NCBI GenBank assembly: GCA_016708315.1
Contig: JADJGC010000002.1
Location: forward strand, 434,001 to 498,000
Direction of reading: 5' to 3'
DNA length: 64,000 nucleotides
From: a bacterium
Lineage (GTDB): Bacteria > Zixibacteria > MSB-5A5 > CAIYYT01
Position numbers and translations under genes: made by a program. The notes under the pieces are model-generated. The model made no database searches. It saw nothing but the letters and a program-made list of their open reading frames with translations, and was not told the origin of the DNA. Positions 27,294 to 35,050 of the stretch are shown piece after piece. How positions within the stretch are numbered: position 1 is the stretch's first letter; the number at the start of each line of letters is the position of its first letter.

Positions 27294-28241
27294 CTAGATG
27301 AGATCTACTCTCCGGTTGCCTTGGCGGCCCTCAGGTGTGTCATTGGTGCCAACCGGTTTGGATTCGCCGTAACCCTTGGATTGGAGGCGAGATTCGTCAA
27401 CGGCGTAATTCGCCATAAGATATGCCTTGACGGAGGCTGCGCGGCGCTCGCTTAAGTCCTGATTTGCTGCGTCCTCACCCATGCTGTCGGTATGTCCTTC
27501 GATTGAGATTTTCAAATCAGAGTGATCCTTGAGCATGTTGCCAATCTGTTTCAGAGTCGGCGTAGATTCGGGGCGAATAACGTCGCTACCGGAAGCAAAC
27601 AGGATTCCTTGTGTGGAGAATTTGCCTTCAGCCATGAGTTGATCGTACATGATCTTTTTCGCACCCTCGGCGATGCGGATATTGCCAATCATGAGCGGAT
27701 TCTCTGAACTGGCCCAGATCTGAACGGGGAGGCTGTTTGACCGGCCAAAAGTCGTATTGGGTACGTTGGCAACTTTTTGCGGGAGGACTTCCGGGAGTGG
27801 GATTTCAAACTTTGCGGCATTATTGGCACGGAGCCAACGCTGGCCCTTCCACTCGACCACTTCCATGTTCCCTTCCTTGAATTCGAGGCGCTGGGGAAAA
27901 TCTCCGACACCAGTCGTGCTGAAGTCTTCGAAGTAGACGATGCGGTCGCCGGGAATGAAGTCATAATTTGCCCACACCCCGTCACCAGGTTTTGCATTTT
28001 CACTGTCGTCACTTGCCCCAGCGGCTGATCCAGACGAAGCGGCACTGCCGGATGAGCTGCCATCGCCTGTCGAATTGTTTATTGCCCCGTCAATTTCCTT
28101 GTCGGTTTTCTCGTCCGCCTTTTTCTCGATCTTTTTCTCGGCTTTCTTTTTCAGTTTGTCGCCGATTCCCGCGTGGGTTGCAGCCGACGCGACTAGCATG
28201 AGGCAGACAATGACAGACAGCGCAATCTTGAATGATTTCAT
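27294..28241 (-). CDS. OmpA-family protein, short paralogue
   Basis: A 315-residue exported protein. After a signal peptide come a Lys/Glu-rich heptad stretch (KLKKKAEKKIEKKADEKTD), a Ser/Gly-rich linker, a beta-rich middle (GVWANYDFIPGDRIVYFEDFS), and an OmpA_C peptidoglycan-binding domain (GILFASGSDVIRPES, ISIEGHTDSMGED, LSERRAASVKAYL). It would tether the envelope to the cell wall. It closely resembles the adjacent 28391-29596 product, but about 81 residues between LPEVLPQ and VANVPN are missing, so the middle beta domain is incomplete. Its own terminator follows. Confidence 0.88.
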   Translation of the reverse strand: MKSFKIALSVIVCLMLVASAATHAGIGDKLKKKAEKKIEKKADEKTDKEIDGAINNSTGDGSSSGSAASSGSAAGASDDSENAKPGDGVWANYDFIPGDRIVYFEDFSTTGVGDFPQRLEFKEGNMEVVEWKGQRWLRANNAAKFEIPLPEVLPQKVANVPNTTFGRSNSLPVQIWASSENPLMIGNIRIAEGAKKIMYDQLMAEGKFSTQGILFASGSDVIRPESTPTLKQIGNMLKDHSDLKISIEGHTDSMGEDAANQDLSERRAASVKAYLMANYAVDESRLQSKGYGESKPVGTNDTPEGRQGNRRVDLI

Positions 28242-28325
28242 GGCAATTCACTCCTATTTGAGAATCTACTACGTAGGTCTATATATATCCATATCAGTGC
28301 AAGTGGTCAACAATAAATTGGCTCT

Positions 28326-28368
28326 GAAAAACGAAAGAGGCGAAGGAAGCATGACTTCCTTCGCCTCT
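28326..28368 (-). terminator. Terminator of the long OmpA-family gene
   Basis: AGAGGCGAAGGAAG (28336-28349) and CTTCCTTCGCCTCT (28355-28368) are perfect inverted repeats with a 5-base loop. On the minus strand they are followed by TTCGTTTTTC. The position 23 bases beyond the stop at 28391 fits an intrinsic terminator. Confidence 0.88.
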
Positions 28369-28390
28369 GCAGAATACTGTTATATGAGGA

Positions 28391-29596
28391 CTATAATTTG
28401 ATTAGCTCGACGCGACGATTGTTCTGGCGTCCTTCGGGAGAATCGTTGGGGCTGATCGGCTTCGATTCGCCAAAGCCCTGAGTCTGCAATTGTGCATCTG
28501 CAACGCCGTACTTCTCGATTAGGAATGCCTTTACGGAGGCCGCCCGGCGCTTGCTTAGGTCCAGATTAGAAGCGTCATCCCCGACATTGTCAGTATGGCC
28601 TTCAATGGAGACATTCAGGTCCGGATGATCTTTGAGCATCGTTCCGATGTCTTTCAAGGTAGGAGTTGACTCGGGTTTAATGACGTCGCTGCCAGACGCA
28701 AATAGTATTCCCTGCGTGACGATTTTGCCTTCCGCCATTAGTTGGTCGTAGAGAATCTTCTTTCCGCCTTCAGCAATGCGAATATTGGTGATCATCAAAG
28801 GGCTCGCTTCCTCTGCCCAGATTTGAACAGGCAGACTATTGGAACGCCCAAAGGAAGTGTTAGGAACATTCGCAACGCGAGTGTCATTGACATAGACCTT
28901 CAGATACTTGCCATCGCTCATTGCACGGCAGTGGGCGATCTTCTCTTTGGCACGGGCTGGGAGATCTGCGGACGCGACGAAATTGCCGCGCCGACCGACT
29001 CCGCAACCAAGGTACCAGAAGAACGTCACTTGGTTGTTATCTTCCTGTTTGTCGGTACCGTCGAATATGGAAATTGTATTTGCGTTTCCGGGTCCATAGT
29101 AATCGAACTCGAGTGTGAACCGCTGCGGGAGAACTTCGGGCAGAGGGATCTCAAGTCTCGCGCTATTGTTAGCGCGCAGCCATCGCTGTTGTTTCCATTC
29201 GACGACCTCCATATTCCCTTCCTTGAAGTCGAGGCGCTGCGGAAAGTCGCCGACACCGGTTGTGGTGAAGTCCTCGAAGTAGATGATTCTATCTCCGGGG
29301 ATAAAATCGTAGTTTGCCCAGACACCGTCGCCGGGTCTTGCACCTTCGCCACCACCGCCTCCACTTCCGCCAGAGGACACATCATTGGCAGATTCAGAGG
29401 AGGTCCCCTCACTCGAACCGCCGTCGCCAGCAGCTTTATCTACGGCTTCGTCAGCTTTCTCATCGGCCTTCTTTTCGACCTTCTTCTTGACCTTGTCCTT
29501 GAGAGCTCCGCCGATGCCGGCACCGAGGGGTGATGCAGAAGCGAGAAATGCGGCGAGCGCGAGGAAGCAGATAAATCTGAACGGTTTCATGTACAA
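28391..29596 (-). CDS. OmpA-family protein with LamG-like middle domain
   Basis: A 401-residue exported protein with the same plan as the next gene: signal peptide, Lys/Glu heptads (KDKVKKKVEKKADEKADEAVD), a Ser/Gly linker, a complete middle domain of about 170 residues, and OmpA_C (GILFASGSDVIKPES, VSIEGHTDNVGDD, LSKRRAASVKAFL). The middle domain has EFDYYGPGNANTISIFDG and GKYLKVYVNDTRVANVPN, reminiscent of a laminin-G/concanavalin-type sandwich. It probably binds peptidoglycan through the C-terminus and something else through the sandwich. It lies in tandem with its shorter copy and has a separate terminator. Confidence 0.88.
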   Translation of the reverse strand: MYMKPFRFICFLALAAFLASASPLGAGIGGALKDKVKKKVEKKADEKADEAVDKAAGDGGSSEGTSSESANDVSSGGSGGGGGEGARPGDGVWANYDFIPGDRIIYFEDFTTTGVGDFPQRLDFKEGNMEVVEWKQQRWLRANNSARLEIPLPEVLPQRFTLEFDYYGPGNANTISIFDGTDKQEDNNQVTFFWYLGCGVGRRGNFVASADLPARAKEKIAHCRAMSDGKYLKVYVNDTRVANVPNTSFGRSNSLPVQIWAEEASPLMITNIRIAEGGKKILYDQLMAEGKIVTQGILFASGSDVIKPESTPTLKDIGTMLKDHPDLNVSIEGHTDNVGDDASNLDLSKRRAASVKAFLIEKYGVADAQLQTQGFGESKPISPNDSPEGRQNNRRVELIKL

Positions 29597-29744
29597 CTCC
29601 TGAAGTGTGTTTTAGTTTACTGCAAAGACATTAAGTGGACAGTTCAATCCAGTCAACGTTAAAATGGAGCAATAAGTACAAGAAAGAAGACGTTTAAAGG
29701 GCTGATTTTAAGTTTGCAGGATTTATGGAGGCAATCAAGACGGA

Positions 29745-29781
29745 TAAAAACAACGCCCGCACAAGCTTCGCTGTACGGGCG
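29745..29781 (-). terminator. Terminator of the ammonia-lyase gene
   Basis: CGCCCGCACA (29754-29763) pairs with TGTACGGGCG (29772-29781) with one mismatch. On the minus strand it is followed by GTTGTTTTTA. It lies 20 bases beyond the lyase stop. Confidence 0.8.
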
Positions 29782-29801
29782 TGTATAACCAAACGGAAGA
29801 A

Positions 29802-31331
29802 CTACTCAAGCTTGCCGATTGCCGATTCGACGGCATCAACAATCTCGCCGGAGGCAACGACTTTGGCGATTGCGTTTATATCGGAGTGAAGCGGTCGATC
29901 CTCTTCCAATACAGTGACGTACTTTCGTACGACATCGTAAGCCGCCTGAGAGCCCTTGCCTGCCTTAGCGGGCTTGAGGAACTCAAACGCTTGTGCGGCA
30001 GCGATAATCTCCATGCCAATAACGGCGAATCCGTTCTTGATTATGTCGCGTGTTTTGAGAACGGTAGTCATACCCATGGAAACGAAATCTTCCTGATCGG
30101 CTGCGGCTGGGATTGAACCGATAGAAGCCGGTGATGAGAGGATGCGATTCTCGCAGACAAGTGATCCGGCAGTGTATTGCATAAGCATCATGCCGGAGTG
30201 CATTCCGGCACCCTTGGTGAGATACGCCGGCAGTCCCATCGAGAGCGCCTTGTTGAGAATGCGATTGAGACGGCGTTCAGACATGACGTTAATCATAGTT
30301 ATGCCGGTGCCGATGTGGTCGAGTGGATAAGACATCGGAGTGCCCTGGAAATTGGCGCCGGTTAACACGAATCCGGAATCGCCTTCCGGGAAGAAGATCG
30401 GATTGTCGCCAACACCATTTAGTTCTATTTCAAACTGTGCAACAGCATAGTCGAGAGCGTCCCAGACTGCGCCGATGACCTGCGGAGTCGAGCGAATTGA
30501 ATAGGCGTCCTGGACATTCTTGCCTGTACGCTCCATGATTTGTGATTTCTGCATGATCTCGCGAAGATGGCGCGCGCACTTGACGGCGCCGCTGAATCCA
30601 CGGATGGTATGAACGGGTTCTTCAAACGCTTTGGCATTGGCATTGAGCGCTTCGAGTGTCATGGCGGCTGCGATCTCAGCGGTCTTGGTGAGCATGATTG
30701 CATCACAGAGTAGGATTGACCCGGCTCCAGCGATTACGTTCGAGCCGTTAATCGACGCAAGTCCGTCGCGAGCGGCGAATTTAATAATCGGAACGCCAGC
30801 TTTATCCATAGCGGCCTTGGCAGACATCCGCTCACCCTTGTAGAATGCTTCGCCTTCACCAATCATCACTAACGCCAGCTGCGACATCGGCGAAAGGTCA
30901 CCACACGCGCCGACTGATCCCTTCTCACATGCAACTGGAGTGACACCGGCGTTGAGCATTGCCACCATCGTCTCGACGACGCGCAAGTTGCAGCCGGAAT
31001 GTCCCTGAGAGAGTACGTTGACACGCGAGGTGTGCGCCGCACGTGCATACTCAATGGCAAGTGGATCACCGTAGCCGGCCGCGTGTGAGTAAACCAGGAA
31101 CTTCTGGAACACTTCAAGCTGTTCAGCTGGAAGGGCGACTTTGGCAAGGTCGCCGATACCGGTGTTGATGCCGTACATAATCTCCTGCTGTTCCACTTTC
31201 TTATCAACAAAGCGGCGACAGACATTGATTCTTTCGACGGCTGCTGGAGTGAGTTCTATCTTGTGATTGAGTCGAGCTACATTCAGGATATCGTATATTG
31301 TGAGCTTCTTCTCACCAATTCTGACAGTCAT
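29802..31331 (-). CDS. Histidine/aromatic amino acid ammonia-lyase with Ala-Cys-Gly MIO triad
   Basis: A 509-residue MIO-family lyase; GGGAGG eight bases upstream fixes ATG 31331. It would eliminate ammonia from histidine (to urocanate) or an aromatic amino acid. Family motifs are YGINTGIGDLAK with the catalytic Tyr, FLVYSHAAGYG whose His matches the histidine-selective type, GLASINGSN, and QDAYSIRSTPQVIG. The prosthetic group normally forms from Ala-Ser-Gly; here residues 142-144 are Ala-Cys-Gly (codon TGT for 143) in GSVGACGDLSPMSQ. Cysteine at this position is reported to support MIO formation in engineered HutH. No hutU, hutI or hutG lies nearby, so a classic histidine-degradation operon is not present here. 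Confidence 0.85.
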   Translation of the reverse strand: MTVRIGEKKLTIYDILNVARLNHKIELTPAAVERINVCRRFVDKKVEQQEIMYGINTGIGDLAKVALPAEQLEVFQKFLVYSHAAGYGDPLAIEYARAAHTSRVNVLSQGHSGCNLRVVETMVAMLNAGVTPVACEKGSVGACGDLSPMSQLALVMIGEGEAFYKGERMSAKAAMDKAGVPIIKFAARDGLASINGSNVIAGAGSILLCDAIMLTKTAEIAAAMTLEALNANAKAFEEPVHTIRGFSGAVKCARHLREIMQKSQIMERTGKNVQDAYSIRSTPQVIGAVWDALDYAVAQFEIELNGVGDNPIFFPEGDSGFVLTGANFQGTPMSYPLDHIGTGITMINVMSERRLNRILNKALSMGLPAYLTKGAGMHSGMMLMQYTAGSLVCENRILSSPASIGSIPAAADQEDFVSMGMTTVLKTRDIIKNGFAVIGMEIIAAAQAFEFLKPAKAGKGSQAAYDVVRKYVTVLEEDRPLHSDINAIAKVVASGEIVDAVESAIGKLE

Positions 31332-31537
31332 CCAATACCTCCCGTGGTGTCGTGACTGCTTCAAATTGCGCCTCGCAGCAGGAAAAAACAAGCTAATTCT
31401 TGCCCTGCAATTGCGGGATCAGGTCTCTTGAAATCGACCGTAAAGGGCTATGACGTTTGGAATCAGAAGTGAAGGACGAAGCGATTTGTCGAGTGATTTG
31501 GATTGAAGTTAAGGGGTGGCGTCGTTGAGAGTTGCGC

Positions 31538-32860
31538 CTAGTCTGTTGGAGTCGAGACTTTAGAGATGGCGGCTTCCTCAAGTGCGATTGACGAAAGACG
31601 AGCCTCTTTTTCGAAGTCGATAATTTTGGTGTTGTCGTGATAGATGGCGGTCTTAAAGACGGTGACTTTCTTGAGTTTATCGATTACCGAAGTGATTTGT
31701 TCGGCGTTCTTTTCGTAGACTGCCAATGATTTTGCGAGAACACCATCAGGGTCATCGACCTGGCCATTATTCATAGACATCTCAAGCAGTTGAGTACGAC
31801 CGGAGATCGAAGCAACGGCATTGTTGAGATAGTGCGAGAATGTGGCAACGATGGCTTGTAATGATTCGAGTGCGACACGCTGGAGCTTCTCTTCGTCGAG
31901 TTGTTCTTTGGTCTGCATAAGTTCGCGGTACAACTGCTCGGTGTAGCTGTAGAGCGAATACAGTTGATTGGTTGCCTGCTGGAGCAGTTCAGCTGTGGTG
32001 CCGACATCGACATCGAGATATTGAGAAGTTTCCAGTAAGCGGCTCAATGCTGAGTACTCGATTTCCTTCAGATCTGTGCCTGACAGACCCAGATTGTTTG
32101 CCAGTACTTCCCTGTTGCTGAGAACGCTGTGACGTTGCGCTGCATTAGATTCGATTGTAAATGTTGCGAGCTTGTCGGCAAGATTCACGATCTGCGGCAA
32201 GCGATTCTCTGCTGTATTGTCATTGCGTGAGAATATGTCGTGGTGGCTTGCCATGGCTACGCAATAGCGGTCAGGGAAATTCCAAATCCGTCCAAGCATT
32301 TCTCCGGCGGCTGCATGGTCGATTTCGAGAATCTGCTTTTCGATATTGACCATGTCTTCACCGCTTGCTACGCTCTGAAGCACCTTGCCGTATTCACGGG
32401 GATAGAAGCTGTCGAGAACAAGAATGCCGATATCGTGAATGGAGCCGCAGATAAATGCTTCTTCGGCAAGATTTGGCGCTACACGATTGGCAATTAACTC
32501 GGCAACGCAGGCAACATTGAGAGAATGTCTCCAGAAATCCTTCAGGTCGATTCTTGTTCCGATCTTGTTGGACAAATCGTAAAGTGACAACGACAATGCG
32601 AGCGCTTTGACTTTCGATGCGCCAAGGGTCATAACGGCATTTCTGACCGACGAAACTTGCTGTGCCCTTCCGTAGAATGGCGAGTTTACGATTTTGAGGA
32701 TTCGAGTCGACAGGGCGACATCGCGGATGATAACTTCGCCGAGTTCGGCTAACGATGCATCGGGATCATCGCAAATGCGAAGAACCTCGGCCATCACAGC
32801 CGGGAGAGTCGACAACGACCGGAAGGTCGATAGCTTGGCTTCGAATTGCAGGCGGTTCAT
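31538..32860 (-). CDS. HDOD protein with orphan histidine-kinase dimerisation helix
   Basis: A 440-residue cytoplasmic protein. Residues about 14-210 are an HDOD domain (LPAVMAEVLRICDDPDASLAEL, IVNSPFYG, FICGSIHDIGILVLD), used in c-di-GMP and stress signalling proteins. A coiled coil at about 285-335 leads into a segment like the H-box of histidine kinases, TFSHYLNNAVASISGRTQLLEM with His343, and a second helix. The protein ends without any HATPase domain. It cannot autophosphorylate alone and may act as a phosphotransfer or scaffold protein. It stands upstream of the ammonia-lyase gene on the same strand with a gap of about 200 bases. Confidence 0.82.
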   Translation of the reverse strand: MNRLQFEAKLSTFRSLSTLPAVMAEVLRICDDPDASLAELGEVIIRDVALSTRILKIVNSPFYGRAQQVSSVRNAVMTLGASKVKALALSLSLYDLSNKIGTRIDLKDFWRHSLNVACVAELIANRVAPNLAEEAFICGSIHDIGILVLDSFYPREYGKVLQSVASGEDMVNIEKQILEIDHAAAGEMLGRIWNFPDRYCVAMASHHDIFSRNDNTAENRLPQIVNLADKLATFTIESNAAQRHSVLSNREVLANNLGLSGTDLKEIEYSALSRLLETSQYLDVDVGTTAELLQQATNQLYSLYSYTEQLYRELMQTKEQLDEEKLQRVALESLQAIVATFSHYLNNAVASISGRTQLLEMSMNNGQVDDPDGVLAKSLAVYEKNAEQITSVIDKLKKVTVFKTAIYHDNTKIIDFEKEARLSSIALEEAAISKVSTPTD

Positions 32861-32904
32861 CTGTAGAAGTTATCGACAGATATTGCGATTGATATAGGAG
32901 AAAT

Positions 32905-34128
32905 TTACTTCGTACGCTGAAGAAGACGCCGACGTCGCTTGTCGAGTGTTTCATTCCAAAACGCAACTCTAGTATAAGAGATTTCGGCAAGCGGACTGTC
33001 GAGGTATTCGAGGGCTTGAACAACAAATTCAGTCGCACGCGCGATGTCCCGCTTCTTATGCTCCAGAATCTTCGCAGACTCGTTTAGCGCAAGGAGACGT
33101 GTCTCGCCCTTGGCTGAAAGCAAGTTAGCGAGAGTTGCCAATGCGTCATCGTGGCGCCCCAGTTGCTTGTGTAGCTTGAAAGTATGAAGACAAAGAGCAG
33201 TACTTTCCCCATCGCTGCCAAACGAAGTCAGTTGCCGATCAGCGGCCGCACAGGCACGTTCGACATTGCCCTGGCGCTGGAAGAAGCGCGAGATTCGTAA
33301 GGCATCGAGCGGAGAGTAGAATCCCGATTGTTCCGCACGGTCGAGATAATTTTGTACGACATCTGCGAGAAAAAGCAACGTGACAATATCAAGGCGATTG
33401 TGTAAGAGCACACCGGCAAGGGGTTCGGAATGACCTCGACGCAGATAGTCGAAGTAGAGTTGCGGGATGAGATATCCGGGAGTGTCATTATGTCTGAACA
33501 CACCCAACAATTCGCGTTCAAGAGTCTGAAGGGTCGTATCGTCGAAACGGCCTTTCCAGAACCTGCGGCAGCAATGGAGAAGATCGATGTGGAGCACTCC
33601 GGCGAATGGTGTCTTCATTCGGTGCATCGTGTAGCGAGTTTCGAGAAGCGGCAGATCGAAGCATTTGCCGTTAAATGTGACAACGACACTGCGGTCTTCA
33701 ACGATTTCCGCAATGGCATCGAGCATTGCCGGTTCGTCAGGATAGTCGGGAAGAAAGAACTGATGAACAACTAGTCTGCCATCGTGAACGATGCCAACTC
33801 CGACGAGAAATGCCACCGTACCGGAAGCGGCGGACAAACCAGTAGTTTCGGCGTCAACAAGAACGAGATCAGAGAGCGCGATTTTTCGATCAGTTGCGGC
33901 AAACTCAAAATGCGAGTGGTCGAAGTACTCGCGTTCGAATACGGTTTTGAGCGAACAGGTGCCATGCGCAAAACCGGGTGGGTAGGAAGTCGACAAGAGA
34001 AGAAATCGCCCTTGTTCCCCAGCGACGATATCGCCGCCGATCTCAAGCGCAAAGGACTCGATTGCCGCAATGTCGGCATCAAGTGGACGAGGACTATTGA
34101 ATTTGTCTAGAAAGTCAAACTTACTCAT
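32905..34128 (-). CDS. RNase H-like exonuclease with TPR-like tail (YprB family)
   Basis: A 407-residue protein. Residues about 80-260 form a DEDD-type ribonuclease H-like domain: exo I VDAETTGLSAASGT, exo II VTFNGKCFDLPLLETR, and exo III LLHNRLDIVTL with the last Asp. Such YprB-like proteins are predicted 3'-5' exonucleases acting on RNA or DNA. The C-terminal part (about 265-400) is helical with TPR-like spacing (ALRISRFFQRQGNVERACAAAD, KLHKQLGRHDDALATL). The 5' end overlaps the stop of the HEAT-repeat gene by 8 bases, so it is the last gene of a three-gene coupled set. Confidence 0.85.
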   Translation of the reverse strand: MSKFDFLDKFNSPRPLDADIAAIESFALEIGGDIVAGEQGRFLLLSTSYPPGFAHGTCSLKTVFEREYFDHSHFEFAATDRKIALSDLVLVDAETTGLSAASGTVAFLVGVGIVHDGRLVVHQFFLPDYPDEPAMLDAIAEIVEDRSVVVTFNGKCFDLPLLETRYTMHRMKTPFAGVLHIDLLHCCRRFWKGRFDDTTLQTLERELLGVFRHNDTPGYLIPQLYFDYLRRGHSEPLAGVLLHNRLDIVTLLFLADVVQNYLDRAEQSGFYSPLDALRISRFFQRQGNVERACAAADRQLTSFGSDGESTALCLHTFKLHKQLGRHDDALATLANLLSAKGETRLLALNESAKILEHKKRDIARATEFVVQALEYLDSPLAEISYTRVAFWNETLDKRRRRLLQRTK

Positions 34129-35050
34129 CAGATTTTGAAGTAGAAAGGTAGCTTAGCGCTTCACCGATTTGCGAAAGCACAAAAACGTCCTGTTCGAATT
34201 TCGAGAGCTTCTCGATTCTCGACTTTGCTGTCTTGTCCCCTACTCTCACGAGACTCCAGACTGCCCATCCTCGCACTGTTGACGCAGAGTCAAGGAGAGA
34301 TTCTTGAATCATGCCCTTGGCCTGATCGATTCCAAGTTGTCCGGCAAGCCGCAAAAGTAATACGTGCTCCCGCTGATCTTTGCTGTTGGTCATTGCAGCG
34401 ACAATCTGCGTGTGCGCAATCGAGTCAATTGAGACCAATGCGTCATAAGCAGTTAATCTTACCACAAATGATTCGTCATTCAGGGATGTTATCAGAACTG
34501 GAATCGAAGAGGGCGATTTGTTTAGCCCGAGTCCATACATAACACACTTGCGGACAATGTCGATTGAGTCTGCAATTAGCGGCTCGAGCATGTTGGCAGT
34601 TGGCGCCCCACCACCCGACTTGCCGATCGCGGTTACAGCCTCTGCTCTCACAGTGAAGTCCTGGTGTTTGGTCGCAGGCAGCAGGTGTGATATTGCTGCA
34701 GTGTCTTTGACCTCTGCTAAGCATCTAGAAGTAGTGCGCAACTGGTCCTTGTTTTCAGTCACAAGTGCGCCTACAAGGTAACGAGTTGCGCTCTTACCGA
34801 TTCCGCGGAATATTTCCACCAGCGTGACTTTCTCGCGAGCGTCGGTGGTAGTCAATTTTTCGACTAGATATTTCGAAGCTGAGTCTGCCATTGCAATGAG
34901 CGAGTCCTTCGAAGGTTTGACCACGCTCTGATATCGGATTTCGCCGGAAGAGGCTTGGCGGAAAAGGCGATTTACTTCGGATCTTGAGTCTTGCGCCGTG
35001 GCGCTTGACGCCAGCGACATAAAGACGATACAGAGAATCAGATACTTCAC
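34121..35050 (-). CDS. Exported HEAT-repeat protein
   Basis: A 309-residue protein. The GTG at 35050 is chosen because GAGG stands 7 bases before it, and a clean signal peptide follows (KYLILCIVFMSLASSATAQ). The mature chain is a run of HEAT/PBS-lyase-type helical repeats of about 30 residues: TTDAREKVTLVEIFRGIGKSA, HQDFTVRAEAVTAIGKSG, SIDIVRKCVMYGLGLN, DESFVVRLTAYDALVSI and DSASTVRGWAVWSLVRVG. It forms a solenoid for protein binding in the periplasm. The start overlaps the stop of the Gly-Asp repeat gene (GTGA), which argues for coordinated function with that product. Confidence 0.85.
   Translation of the reverse strand: MKYLILCIVFMSLASSATAQDSRSEVNRLFRQASSGEIRYQSVVKPSKDSLIAMADSASKYLVEKLTTTDAREKVTLVEIFRGIGKSATRYLVGALVTENKDQLRTTSRCLAEVKDTAAISHLLPATKHQDFTVRAEAVTAIGKSGGGAPTANMLEPLIADSIDIVRKCVMYGLGLNKSPSSIPVLITSLNDESFVVRLTAYDALVSIDSIAHTQIVAAMTNSKDQREHVLLLRLAGQLGIDQAKGMIQESLLDSASTVRGWAVWSLVRVGDKTAKSRIEKLSKFEQDVFVLSQIGEALSYLSTSKSDE

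Noticed and set aside
29802..31331. Histidine utilisation (hut) operon
   Set aside because: Only the ammonia-lyase is present; neighbours are OmpA proteins and an HDOD protein, and the MIO triad is atypical, so hutH is not assigned.
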